From Archivesica marissinica (lineage: Eukaryota; Mollusca; Bivalvia; Venerida; Vesicomyidae), in NCBI GenBank assembly GCA_014843695.1, contig CM026400.1, positions 34,552,435 to 34,616,434 of the forward strand: a DNA stretch of 64,000 nucleotides, given 5' to 3'. Shown piece after piece: positions 56,801 to 64,000 of this stretch (within the stretch, counting starts at the first letter, position 1; each line of letters opens with the position of its first letter). Below the pieces are notes generated by a model. It searched no databases, was not told where the DNA came from, and worked only from the letters and a program-made list of their open reading frames with translations. Both the position numbers and the translations under genes were made by a program.

Positions 56801-59674
56801 CATAGTCTGGTAGCGTGGTATTCTCCTAGTCTGTTTCATGTTGTTTACAGGGATATGATACTGCAGTATACTAGGTCATGGTATAGCATAGTCTAGTAGC
56901 GTGGTATTCTCCTAGTCTGTTTCATGTTGTTTACAGGGATATGATACTGCAGTATACTAGGTCATGGTATAGCATAGTCTAGTAGCGTGGTATTCTCCTA
57001 GCCTGTTTCATGTTGTTTTCTTGTTGTTTACAGGGATATGATACTGCAGTATACTAGGTCATGGTATAGCATAGTCTAGTAGCGTGGTATTCTCCTAGTC
57101 TGTTTCATATTGTTTACTTGTTGTTTACAGGGATATGATACTGCAGTATACTAGGTCATGGTATAGCATAGTCTAGTAGCGTGGTATTCTCCTAGTCTGT
57201 TTCATGTTGTTTACAGGGATATGATACTGCAGTATACTAGGTCATGGTATAGCATAGTCTATTAGCGTGGTATTCTCCTAGTCTGTTTCATGTTGTTTAC
57301 AGGGACATGATACTGCAGTATACTAGGTCATGGTATAGCATAGTCTAGTAGCGTGGTATTCTCCTAGTCTGTTTCATGTTGTTTACAGGGACATGATACT
57401 GCAGTATACTAGGTCATGGTATAGCATAGTCTAGTAGCGTGGTATTCTCCTAGTCTGTTTCATGTTGTTTACAGGGNNNNNNNNNNNNNNNNNNNNNNNN
57501 NNNNNNNNNNNNNNNNNNNNNNNNNNNNNNNNNNNNNNNNNNNNNNNNNNNNNNNNNNNNNNNNNNNNNNNNNNNNNNNNNNNNNNNNNNNNNNNNNNNN
57601 NNNNNNNNNNNNNNNNNNNNNNNNNNNNNNNNNNNNNNNNNNNNNNNNNNNNNNNNNNNNNNNNNNNNNNNNNNNNNNNNNNNNNNNNNNNNNNNNNNNN
57701 NNNNNNNNNNNNNNNNNNNNNNNNNNNNNNNNNNNNNNNNNNNNNNNNNNNNNNNNNNNNNNNNNNNNNNNNNNNNNNNNNNNNNNNNNNNNNNNNNNNN
57801 NNNNNNNNNNNNNNNNNNNNNNNNNNNNNNNNNNNNNNNNNNNNNNNNNNNNNNNNNNNNNNNNNNNNNNNNNNNNNNNNNNNNNNNNNNNNNNNNNNNN
57901 NNNNNNNNNNNNNNNNNNNNNNNNNNNNNNNNNNNNNNNNNNNNNNNNNNNNNNNNNNNNNNNNNNNNNNNNNNNNNNNNNNNNNNNNNNNNNNNNNNNN
58001 NNNNNNNNNNNNNNNNNNNNNNNNNNNNNNNNNNNNNNNNNNNNNNNNNNNNNNNNNNNNNNNNNNNNNNNNNNNNNNNNNNNNNNNNNNNNNNNNNNNN
58101 NNNNNNNNNNNNNNNNNNNNNNNNNNNNNNNNNNNNNNNNNNNNNNNNNNNNNNNNNNNNNNNNNNNNNNNNNNNNNNNNNNNNNNNNNNNNNNNNNNNN
58201 NNNNNNNNNNNNNNNNNNNNNNNNNNNNNNNNNNNNNNNNNNNNNNNNNNNNNNNNNNNNNNNNNNNNNNNNNNNNNNNNNNNNNNNNNNNNNNNNNNNN
58301 NNNNNNNNNNNNNNNNNNNNNNNNNNNNNNNNNNNNNNNNNNNNNNNNNNNNNNNNNNNNNNNNNNNNNNNNNNNNNNNNNNNNNNNNNNNNNNNNNNNN
58401 NNNNNNNNNNNNNNNNNNNNNNNNNNNNNNNNNNNNNNNNNNNNNNNNNNNNNNNNNNNNNNNNNNNNNNNNNNNNTCACCTCCCCCCTCACCATAATAC
58501 ACCAGGGTACTTAATCAAACAAGAGCCAAGTCATTCTGTCTCCACTCCCCCTCACCATAATAGTGCAGATTGTAAACCGCAAACAAACACAAAACTTACT
58601 GTATTCAGTGCTGCTAGACAAGAAGACAATCTCACAGCTACATGAAAAAAACATGATATGTAAATCATTACCAGTTGGGAAACGGGGCATCCATAACTGT
58701 ATGGCCTTCCTTGCACAGGAATCTGCACTCCAACCCTCACCATTAACAGTTGGGAAACGGGGCATCCATAACTGTATGGCCTTCCTTGCACAGGAATCTG
58801 CACTCCAACCCTCCCCATTACCAGTTGGGAAACGGGGCATCCATAACTGTATGGCCTTCCTTGCACAGGAATCTGCACTCAAACCCTCACCATTACCAGG
58901 TGGGAAACGGGGCATCCATAACTGTATGGCCTTCCTTGCACAGGAATCTGCACTCCAACCCTCACCATTACCAGGTGGGAAACGGGGCATCCATAACTGT
59001 ATGGCCTTCCTTGCACAGGAATCTGCACTCCAACCCTCACCATTAACAGTTGGGAAACGGGGCATCCATAACTGTATGGCCTTCCTTGCACAGGAATCTG
59101 CACTCCAACCCTCACCATTACCAGGTGGGAAACGGGGCATCCATAACTGTATGGCCTTCCTTGCACAGGAATCTGCACTCCAACCCTCACCATTACCAGT
59201 TGGGAAACGGGGCATCCATAACTGTATGGCCTTCCTTGCACAGGAATCTGCACTCCAACCCTCACCATTAACAGTTGGGAAACGGGGCATCCATAACTGT
59301 ATGGCCTTCCTTGCACAGGAATCTGCACTCCAACCCTCACCATTAACAGTCAATATTTTAGGACCAACTGTTCTCGGCAGAGATATTATTGACTAACGGC
59401 TGGATCCTGCCCAGGTAAACTGCCCGTCGCTCAAATGGGCAACCAGTAGCAACGTTAAATAAACTTAAATAAACAAAAGCCGAGATTTCATTGTTTGGAT
59501 TAGAAGTGCTAACAATATGTGTGGATATTTTATGTTTTACTATGCAGCAAGCCTGGGAGAGATGGAACCTGGATGATACAGCCAGGGCCGAATGTCCCCT
59601 CACAGATGAGTATGCCGATACCTACCCAATGGGCTTCACAGTTGACCTGTCGTCTCAGCATCCAGTACCTCTAG
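44805..59674 (+). CDS. NUP214: Nuclear pore protein Nup214, N-terminal beta-propeller, 5' part of gene
   Basis: Visible coding exons: 44805-44843, 47329-47455, 48633-48859, 50808-50988, 51465-51593, 54640-54743, 55805-55902, an exon beginning in the repeat/gap region (about 56.25-58.5 kb), and 59548-59674. All phases agree. The first 301 residues align end to end with the start of human NUP214: PERDTKDFKF (human PEREMKDFQF), KYGLTFAGAQKGFKVL, then CWSPRGKQLVVG (human [12 protein letters not shown]) and LDLLWLTTYSF. This domain is a seven-bladed propeller on the cytoplasmic side of the nuclear pore that binds the mRNA-export helicase DDX19/Dbp5. The coiled coil and FG repeats should follow beyond 64000. 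All introns seen are expanded by minisatellites or mobile elements. Confidence 0.95.
45065..45470. repeat. 64-bp tandem array
   Basis: 6 units with ccattaatcctagggtacaa and tccagaattgtgtacgcaat. NUP214 intron 1. Confidence 0.94.
45724..46021. mobile_element. 298-bp CAGGG-ended DNA element, copy 1
   Basis: Starts cagggttcattctagggcag and ends ccctctagactgatccctg, inverted with mismatches. Flanked by atttag at 45718-45723 and 46022-46027. hAT-like ends but a 6-bp duplication. Nearly identical to 48969-49247. Confidence 0.8.
46286..46521 (-). mobile_element. tRNA-headed SINE, second family
   Basis: On the minus strand: gtccgattagcgcagtggtt (A box) and ggttcgatcctcggac (B box), then a body with ccggtttcctcccacata. 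Flanked by caacgaggttc (46275-46285) and caatgaggttc (46522-46532). Confidence 0.85.
46620..46679. repeat. 43-bp tandem array, left part
   Basis: One to two units of the array that resumes at 47002 after an insertion. Confidence 0.8.
46680..47001 (+). mobile_element. poly(A)-tailed retroposon in the 43-bp array
   Basis: 322 bp ending ggctccaaaaaaaaaa, with ttccgtgctta at 46669-46679 and 47002-47012 as the target duplication. It contains cctcgacccgcttgctacct and AATAAA near its end. The parent element is not recognised. Confidence 0.7.
47002..47320. repeat. 43-bp tandem array ending at NUP214 exon 2
   Basis: 7-8 units of ttccgtgcttagttatatca plus acacttcatattaaactatc. The last unit runs to within about 10 nt of the exon 2 acceptor. 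Confidence 0.93.
47329..47455 (+). CDS. NUP214: NUP214 exon 2
   Basis: Acceptor ttgtatatttcag, donor gtattc, 127 nt. It reads DFKFQQLCKVRVTDSPSVLP then LSRTSLLVSSSKYGLTFAGA and QK. It aligns with human [20 protein letters not shown]...SSLLAVSNKYGLVFAGG, the first propeller blade. Confidence 0.93.
47456..48632. other. NUP214 intron 2 with two diverged DNA-element copies
   Basis: 47550-47905 starts agggtttattctagaggctg, contains a short ggcagggtgggtcagaaagg array and ends ccgctctagaaat. 47935-48195 keeps ttgaatagaaggagtgcttt and a ttcgccctgatc end. Both are degenerate relatives of the CAGGG elements. Confidence 0.5.
48633..48859 (+). CDS. NUP214: NUP214 exon 3
   Basis: Acceptor gtaatatttgcag, donor gtacat, 227 nt. 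It starts GFKVLRTADFTAQDQ and contains MLAEVNIGYDVTHISLSADE then LTLAVAITRPEHAVVYQYDV. This matches the human blade with HHLALSCDNLTLSACMM and IAFFDVRTF. Confidence 0.92.
48969..49247. mobile_element. CAGGG-ended DNA element, copy 2
   Basis: 279 bp, the same ends and nearly the same interior as 45724-46021, but lacking part of the right-hand A-rich/ggagaagtg segment. No clear target duplication. NUP214 intron 3. Confidence 0.78.
49325..49555 (+). mobile_element. V-SINE-like repeat
   Basis: Contains ggtcggtggttctaccctgg, cctgggtcttcctccaccaa and gcgacgttaaatcccaaaaa, a tail type common in molluscan V-domain SINEs (from family knowledge; copy number not checked). Head diverged. Confidence 0.6.
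49605..49830 (-). mobile_element. tRNA-headed SINE, third head with tail type B
   Basis: On the minus strand: tggaagtcatgatagagcag tRNA-like head, then catttaaataattaattcac, gcgatggattccatcaggaa and tcgcaatcgagctaaattaa. The head matches the interrupted SINE at 62.74 kb. Confidence 0.7.
49958..50795. repeat. 35-bp array of branch-point/acceptor-like units before NUP214 exon 4
   Basis: About 23 units containing tctactaaattatctgtatg then tcagtcggctatata. Each has TACTAAA about 13 nt before a tgtcag. The last unit is tctactaaactatctgtcac, then tgcattgcag, the true acceptor. Confidence 0.94.
50808..50988 (+). CDS. NUP214: NUP214 exon 4
   Basis: Acceptor cactgcattgcag, donor gtaggt, 181 nt. It contains DLAWNPVDPNLLVVCYSTGR, matching human [20 protein letters not shown], a WD-type blade. 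The 35-bp array in the preceding intron ends within about 20 nt of the acceptor. Confidence 0.94.
51465..51593 (+). CDS. NUP214: NUP214 exon 5
   Basis: Acceptor attgttgtttatag, donor gtaaga, 129 nt. It reads VCWSPRGKQLVVGRGDGSLM then QYDAALIEKRK; human has [30 protein letters not shown]. The strongest single match in the window. Confidence 0.96.
51640..51807. mobile_element. degenerate CAGGG-type element fragment
   Basis: actagggactttttctaaaa and gggtgccctgcctgccctgt recall the termini and composition of the other CAGGG elements. Weak. Confidence 0.3.
51817..52095 (+). mobile_element. 5'-truncated SINE, tail type A, with target duplication
   Basis: Begins within the tRNA head (ggttaacacgttggactggt), keeps the B box ggttcgatccc and the full type A tail. 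Flanked by gaccttaag at 51808-51816 and 52096-52104. Confidence 0.88.
52215..52335 (+). mobile_element. V-SINE-like 5' fragment with tRNA-like head
   Basis: gggccttcgtggcatagtgg then ttacggttgttgagttcaag, followed by tgtttcatgtgaggaagcta; the latter resembles the V-SINE at 55.05 kb. 52336-52603 shows nothing recognisable. Confidence 0.5.
52604..54180. repeat. 35/37-bp tandem array
   Basis: About 43 units of gtacagatgtatggatgccc plus caatatcatagcc, with cat (35) or cttct (37) junctions. The first units have cagagcc instead of catagcc. NUP214 intron 5. Confidence 0.96.
54236..54445. repeat. 15-bp tandem array
   Basis: 14 units of gacgaggcgtgtgat. 15 nt is 5 codons, so the frames are open but not genes. 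Confidence 0.95.
54640..54743 (+). CDS. NUP214: NUP214 exon 6
   Basis: Acceptor ttcgccttacag, donor gtaagt, 104 nt. It reads ALDLLWLTTYSFLVAYVSHG then ADCSEQPTLVLITGS; human has [21 protein letters not shown]...PDVVMALLP. Confidence 0.93.
54790..54988 (-). mobile_element. tRNA-headed SINE, tail type B
   Basis: On the minus strand: gtgtctctgtggtgtaatgg head, gttgcgagatggagccccgc, then ggccttaggcaagac and gcaggaatgagttctc. Same head type as 24.05 kb. Confidence 0.7.
55005..55195 (+). mobile_element. V-SINE-like repeat
   Basis: cgaatctcactgggggtatt, gtcttcctccaccaataata, then gtgcaactttaaaccccaaa tail. Same family as 49.33 kb. Confidence 0.6.
55197..55755. repeat. 37-bp tandem array before NUP214 exon 7
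   Basis: About 13 units with cattcatatcaattgttaaa and tcgctcagaatgtctgt. Two longer units carry acagcacattctaagt...aaagggttta. The array ends about 50 nt before the acceptor. Confidence 0.93.
55805..55902 (+). CDS. NUP214: NUP214 exon 7
   Basis: Acceptor ttctttctacag, 98 nt. It reads KEGAVAYTNFEDSCFGTGEE then RKRKYHFNLIQK plus TG. It aligns with human [29 protein letters not shown]. The split TG|G tryptophan codon is completed by the first G of the repeated exon 8 head. Confidence 0.92.
56217..57476. repeat. 86-bp array repeating the 3' splice site and head of NUP214 exon 8
   Basis: About 14 units of tctgtttcatgttgtttacag|g then gatatgatactgcagtatac and taggtcatggtatagcatag. Each unit contains a pyrimidine tract, acceptor and the W-D-M-I-L coding start. 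Two units have an inserted second ttgttt(a/t)cttgttgtttacag tract. The array is cut by the gap. Confidence 0.95.
57471..58476 (+). CDS. NUP214: NUP214 exon 8, partial: head visible in repeat units, body in assembly gap
   Basis: After tgtttacag the units read G GAT ATG ATA CTG; with TG carried from exon 7 this is W-D-M-I-L, matching human EEWDLVLAAS. Every visible unit then runs to a TAG, so none is the functional exon. The last unit stops at acaggg directly before the Ns. The true copy, encoding the equivalent of AASTEVSIL, is therefore expected inside or at the edge of the gap. Confidence 0.6.
57477..58476. other. assembly gap, exactly 1000 N
   Basis: A run of exactly 1000 Ns, so the size is a placeholder. 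It follows an 86-bp tandem array, a probable cause of assembly failure, and hides the body of NUP214 exon 8. Confidence 0.98.
58670..59350. repeat. 75-bp tandem array
   Basis: 9 nearly identical units with ttgggaaacggggcatccat, ggccttccttgcacaggaat and ctgcactccaaccctcacca. 75 nt is 25 codons, producing long open frames on both strands that match no family. NUP214 intron 8. Confidence 0.95.
59420..59470 (+). mobile_element. SINE tail type A fragment
   Basis: gtcgctcaaatgggcaacca then gtagcaacgttaaataaact is the 3' end of the type A tail, without a head. Confidence 0.6.
59548..59674 (+). CDS. NUP214: NUP214 exon 9
   Basis: Acceptor gttttactatgcag, donor gtaaat, 127 nt. It reads QAWERWNLDDTARAECPLTD then EYADTYPMGFTVDLSSQHPV and PL. 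It aligns with human [36 protein letters not shown]. The last coding segment of this gene in the window. Confidence 0.94.
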
Positions 59675-59701
59675 GTAAATGTTAAAAGTATTTATGCATA
59701 A

Positions 59702-60425
59702 TCCACATCTTAGGAAACTAATCACCGCTGCGACGATATCGCCTAGACCTCTAATCTCTTACACACCGCTGTGACGATGTCGCCTAGACCTCTAATCTCT
59801 TACACACCGCTGTGACGATGTCGCCTAGACCTCTAATCTCTTACACACAGCTGTGACGATGTCGCCTAGACCTCTAATCTCTTACACACCGCTGTGACGA
59901 TGTCGCCTAGACCTCTAATTTCTTACACACCGCTGTGACGATGTCGCCTAGACCTCTAATCTCTTACACACCGCTGTGACGATGTCGCCTAGACCTCTAA
60001 TCTCTTACACACCGCTGTGACGATGTCGCCTAGACCTCTAATCTCTTACACACCGCTGTGACGATGTCGCCTAGACCTCTAATCTCTTACACACCGCTGT
60101 GACGATGTCGCCTAGACCTCTAATCTCTTACACACCGCTGTGACGATGTCGCCTAGACTCTAATCTCTTACACACCGCTGTGACGATGTCGCCTAGACCT
60201 CTAATCTCTTACACACCGCTGTGACGATGTCGCCTAGACCTCTAATCTCTTACACACCGCTGTGACGATGTCGCCTAGACCTCTAATCTCTTACACACCG
60301 CTGTGACGATGTCGCCTAGACCTCTAATCTCTTACACACCGCTGTGACGATGTCGCCTAGACCTCTAATCTCTTACACACCGCTGTGACGATGTCGCCTA
60401 GACCTCTAATCTCTTACACACCACT
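59702..60425. repeat. 41-bp tandem array, left part
   Basis: 17-18 units of cgctgtgacgatgtcgccta plus gacctctaatctcttacaca. It starts 27 nt after the exon 9 donor; near-perfect copies. Confidence 0.97.
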
Positions 60426-61745
60426 CAGTGTTCTCCGTAGAATATGAAGTAGCCGGTTTTAATTTATAAGTAACCGGCATTCACTTGCTACCGAGCCGGC
60501 GTAGTCGACGAGGGGGAGAGTGCGGGAGGGGTTTCCCCTCCTGCTGGGGGGCCTCCCCCCGAAAATTTTCCAAAATTGGTCTCATTTCGTGCAACCTGGT
60601 GCATTTTTAAGGCAATATTTACACCAATTTTTTGATCATTTTTACACATTTTATTTTCACAGAAAAAAAAAATTGTTAAACACAGATTGAGACTATATAA
60701 CAAATGTTAGATCTTGGTGTCATGGAGTTTCAAGCATGTACATGTACTTTGTTTTACTATTGTTGACCCGTTCTTTCCACTTGTACAACTATATACCAGT
60801 TATGTATGCAACACACTCGACACTATCTTTTTCTAAAGGCAGTCTCTGACATTAATGTTTCCACCGAAACTGTTACGGTGTATGAGCAATTCGGGTAGCT
60901 ATCCGAATTTAAAAAATCTACACCTAACACGAAAAATAGTTTCTATACCATTTCTGATTAAGACCAATAAATGTTTTTACTCAATGATGTACTATATCAA
61001 AATAAGATATTCAATAAGTTATGGTGGATAAATAAAAAAAACAACAAGTACACGGTGCATAGCCATAGGTGCCCTGAAGTATTCAGGCATATAAACCGGT
61101 GCCGACCGACACCGTTGCGATAGCGATATTGAGCAGCAAGGTCACGTGATGAAGCTAAAAAATTCAACAAGAGTGTTTTGAAAGTTGTTTTCACGACTTA
61201 AGAAAATAATAATATACACGGCAAGTGCAATTAACATTTTATACGGTCATTATTATATGTGGATATACGCCGAGCATAGGTTCCACAACTCTAATAAACA
61301 CACAGACCCATACACACATGGTAAATGTGCACTGCCCTACTACCTGTACCATCACTGATCATTACCTGTGTGACAAAAATCTGACATAACTCTTTGATTA
61401 TTGGAAAGTTTTCTTTTCTTTTTTGCATTCATTTTAAAAAAAAAAAGTCTTAATTTAGAAACTCACGGAAAATCCAGATTTTCCCAGAGCGATATGATTG
61501 GTAGATAGCGCTGATCATTTGCATTTGTACTAGATGCGCGTCTCTTATGCGCATTGTAACAAAAACATCCGATAAAATGGATGCGCCCACAGAATCACTT
61601 CCGGATCGATTTATTTGACGATTTCGTCCTAAATATTCGCTGTTTTGTTTCGAAATAATATATTTATTATACCGGAAAGTAACCGGCGCTCAGTCAGCGT
61701 GTAGTCGGCGAAATCGCCGGCCGCCGGGGCTTCCGGAGAACACTG
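60426..61745. mobile_element. 1.32-kb DNA transposon (hAT-like ends) inserted in the 41-bp array
   Basis: Ends cagtgttctccgtagaa and ttccggagaacactg are inverted. Target duplication accact at 60420-60425 and 61746-61751. Sub-terminal cgtagtcgacg/tagtcggcg and gccgg motifs mirror each other. No transposase frame, so non-autonomous. 60858-61292 is a second, nested element related to 26886-27488. Confidence 0.88.
60858..61292. mobile_element. nested MITE related to 26886-27488
   Basis: Shares tgcgatagcgatattgag-type, cacgacttaagaaaataata and aataatatac-acggcaagtg segments. The right end is acgccgagcataggttccac then aactct. The left end is unclear. Confidence 0.6.
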
Positions 61746-62725
61746 ACCACTGCGACGATGTCGCCTAGACCTCTAATCTCTTACACACCGCTGCGACGAT
61801 GTCGCCTAGACCTCTAATCTCTTACACACCGCTGTGACGATGTCGCCTAGACCTCTAATCTCTTACACACCGCTGTGACGATGTCGCCTAGACCTCTAAT
61901 CTCTTACACACCACTGCGACGATGTCGCCTAGACCTCTAATCTCTTACACACCGCTGTGACGATGTCGCCTAGACCTCTAATCTCTTACACACCTCTGTG
62001 ACGATGTCGCCTAGACCTCTAATCTCTTACACACCACTGCGACGATGTCGCCTAGACCTCTAATCTCTTACACACCGCTGTGACGATGTCGCCTAGACCT
62101 CTAATCTCTTACACACAGCTGTGACGATGTCGCCTAGACCTCTAATCTCTTACACACCGCTGTGACGATGTCGCCTAGACCTCTAATCTCTTACACACCG
62201 CTGCGACGATGTCGCCTAGACCTCTAATCTCTTACACACCGCTGCGACGATGTCGCCTAGACCTCTAATCTCTTACACACCACTGTGACGATGTCGCCTA
62301 GACCTCTAATCTCTTACACACCGCTGTGACGATGTCGCCTAGACCTCTAATCTCTTACACACCGCTGTGACGATGTCGCCTAGACCTCTAATCTCTTACA
62401 CACCGCTGTGATGATGTCGCCTAGACCTCTAATCTCTTACACACCGCTGTGACGATGTCGCCTAGATCTCTAATCTCTTACACACCACTGCGACGATGTC
62501 GCCTAGACCTCTAATCTCTTACACACCGCTGTGACGATGTCGCCTAGACCTCTAATCTCTTACACACCGCTGTGACGATGTCGCCTAGACCTCTAATCTC
62601 TTACACCCCGCTGTGACGATGTCGCCTAGACCTCTAATCTCTTACACACTGCTGTGACGATGTCGCCTAGACCTCTAATCTCTTACACACCGCTGCGACG
62701 ATGTCGCCTAGACCTCTAATCTCTA
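61746..62725. repeat. 41-bp tandem array, right part
   Basis: About 24 units, the same unit as the left part but with more variants (ctgcgacg, ccactg, acctctg). The left part is nearly uniform. Confidence 0.97.
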
Positions 62726-62739
62726 TACCAATATTCTGC

Positions 62740-63262
62740 CGCAAGTGTGGAAGTCGTTTTAGCACAGTTGTAGCACATTCACTTCAGGTTTGAGAGGCCT
62801 GGAGTTCACACCCAGCTGTAGCCATTATGATTGTGCCCTTAGGCACTGCACTTAATTTCCACATGCCTCATCTCTCTCCCTACATACGGATCTGTAGTCC
62901 AGTGGTTAACACGCTGGACTGGTAATCCAATGATCGCAGGTTCGATCCCCCATCTGACCCTAATAAAATTAACAGTCTTTGTGTTGTGTCGGTGCTTTAC
63001 ACCGTGCACGTAAAAGAACAAGAGGAGACTCTGGAATGGGTCTCTGTCTGTATTATTGCACTATCCTCCAAAAATCGAATATGACTAATCTCATCAGGAG
63101 GCGTCTCGCATATGGGCAACCGGTAGCGACGATAAATAAACGTAAAACACACAAATCTCTCTCCCTAATGGCAAAGGATTTCGTCAGGAATGAGGTCTCT
63201 AGAGCTATTAATGTTGTAAGATCATGTTTCGCATTCGAGCTAAAATAGATTTGTATCAACTG
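62740..63262 (+). mobile_element. outer SINE (third head, tail type B), interrupted
   Basis: Head tggaagtcgttttagcacag and tail B part 1 to 62882, then part 2 from 63168 (atggcaaaggatttcgtcag ... gcattcgagctaaaatagat). Split by the inner SINE. Confidence 0.75.
62883..63154 (+). mobile_element. inner SINE (tail type A) nested in another SINE
   Basis: Starts catacggatctgtagtccag, B box ggttcgatccc, tail type A to gtaaaacacacaa. Target duplication atctctctcccta at 62870-62882 and 63155-63167. A short deletion removed part of the head-tail junction. Confidence 0.92.
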
Positions 63263-63439
63263 ATTCGCAACAACCAAAACGAAATTTACCCAACACTAGT
63301 AATTTGTCTTTCAATGTAACTAAGCCTGTGACCGGATTTAATTTAATAAATATTTTATTTCTATGACGACACATGCATTATTTACATGCATTATTTACAT
63401 GCAATATACTCACAATTCACAGATTGGATTAGTACCCAA

Positions 63440-63636
63440 TGCAACCTGGGTTCGATCCTCGGACCAGGAAGTATGTGAGATGGTACTGTGATCAGACAGG
63501 TTTTCTCCGAGTACTCCGGTTTCCTCCCACATGAATGACATGAATATATATACTTTCATCCGCGCCAACGAGAGTGATTAATATAAGTTATTAAAACTTG
63601 CTTGCAATCGTTGTAAAATAAATAAAGTTTTAAAAA
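63440..63636 (+). mobile_element. 5'-truncated SINE, second family, with target duplication
   Basis: Begins at the B box side (gggttcgatcctcggaccag), then ggtttcctcccacatgaatg and a tail aaaataaataaagtttt. Flanked by agtacccaa at 63431-63439 and 63637-63645. Confidence 0.85.
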
Positions 63637-63712
63637 AGTACCCAACGAGGATTTAGATTAATTTCTTCTCCAACACAGTTTAATTACACGGTTGTTAGGT
63701 TAATATAAATGT

Positions 63713-63945
63713 ACCGACTCCGTAGCCTAGTGGCTAAGACATCTGCCTTAGCAGGAGGTTGAAGGTTCGAAACTTGTCAGGGGTTCGTTCTGATACGGCC
63801 GGTTGGTGTACCACCAACTAGTTAGATAATGCTTGCCAATTGCCTGGCCTACGAGGATAGGCTTCGGGAAGCTCTGAGGGTCATACAAAAGTTGTCTCAC
63901 AAGTCAGTAATAGCTGGCCCATTCAATAGGGGTGACACTATTATA
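63713..63945 (+). mobile_element. tRNA-headed SINE, fourth head
   Basis: cgactccgtagcctagtggc (A box) and gaaggttcgaaacttgtcag (B box), then gcttgccaattgcctggcct and caataggggtgacactatta. A tRNA gene is rejected because the 3' acceptor stem is absent and the sequence recurs at 9.1 kb as a SINE. Confidence 0.8.
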
Positions 63946-64000
63946 AACAAACATTTACATTACCTTTATAAAGACAACGTGTATACAAAAAAGTAAAAGT

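Noticed and set aside
57431..58514. About 350-codon frames across the gap
   Set aside because: They consist of Ns.
58511..59396. Open frames of about 280 codons on both strands with 25-residue repeats
   Set aside because: 75-bp tandem unit (25 codons) inside NUP214 intron 8. Frames are open on both strands and match no family.
63713..63785. Functional tRNA gene at the right edge
   Set aside because: No matching 3' acceptor stem, and a reverse copy with the same downstream body lies at 9.1 kb, so it is a SINE head.

Overview
This is a eukaryotic, intron-rich, AT-rich window from an animal genome. Metazoan proteins, tRNA-headed SINEs, a jockey/CR1-like LINE remnant and many short non-autonomous DNA elements fit a lophotrochozoan, most likely a marine mollusc. 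That is inference; nothing here names the species. Only two protein-coding genes can be supported, both on the + strand and head-to-tail. Each was assembled by matching splice sites, codon phase and protein family similarity.

Gene 1 (2537-38927, 5' end outside the window) encodes a seryl-tRNA synthetase fold protein in 14 exons whose phases all agree. It resembles mitochondrial SerRS, but the serine-binding T-x-E and the motif 2 R-x-E are replaced. It is therefore best read as a non-catalytic mitochondrial SerRS paralogue of the SLIMP type. Gene 2 (44805 to beyond 59674) is NUP214, the cytoplasmic-face nucleoporin. Its start codon and most of the N-terminal beta-propeller are visible. One propeller exon falls at a 1000-N assembly gap (57477-58476), and the coiled-coil and FG regions lie downstream of the window.

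About 36-37 kb of the 63 kb of called bases is tandem-repeat DNA: more than 30 different minisatellite arrays with units of about 12-86 bp. Most introns carry one or more private arrays, and many arrays sit against an exon edge. In three places the unit itself spans a splice junction. A 21-bp unit copies the 5' splice site of gene 1 exon b, a 42-bp unit copies the 5' splice site of exon l (about 60 copies), and an 86-bp unit copies the 3' splice site of NUP214 exon 8 (about 14 copies). The 21- and 42-bp units are multiples of three and keep the exon reading frame. A fourth array (35 bp) repeats a branch-point/acceptor-like segment beside NUP214 exon 4. This splice-site-anchored amplification is the most unusual feature of the window.

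Layout: 1-2.5 kb three arrays; 2.5-39 kb gene 1 with giant intronic arrays (9.8-13.2, 15.1-19.5, 20.7-24.0, 28.0-32.4 and 34.8-37.3 kb); 39.0-39.9 kb an array in the likely 3' UTR; 39.9-44.8 kb intergenic with arrays, a LINE fragment and SINEs; 44.8-59.7 kb NUP214 exons 1-9 with arrays, SINEs and DNA elements in the introns; 59.7-62.7 kb a 41-bp array split by a 1.3-kb DNA transposon; 62.7-64 kb SINEs, one nested in another. Arrays whose unit length is a multiple of three, or that lack stops, produce long open frames (up to 1206 codons on the minus strand at 20.5-24.1 kb) that are not genes.
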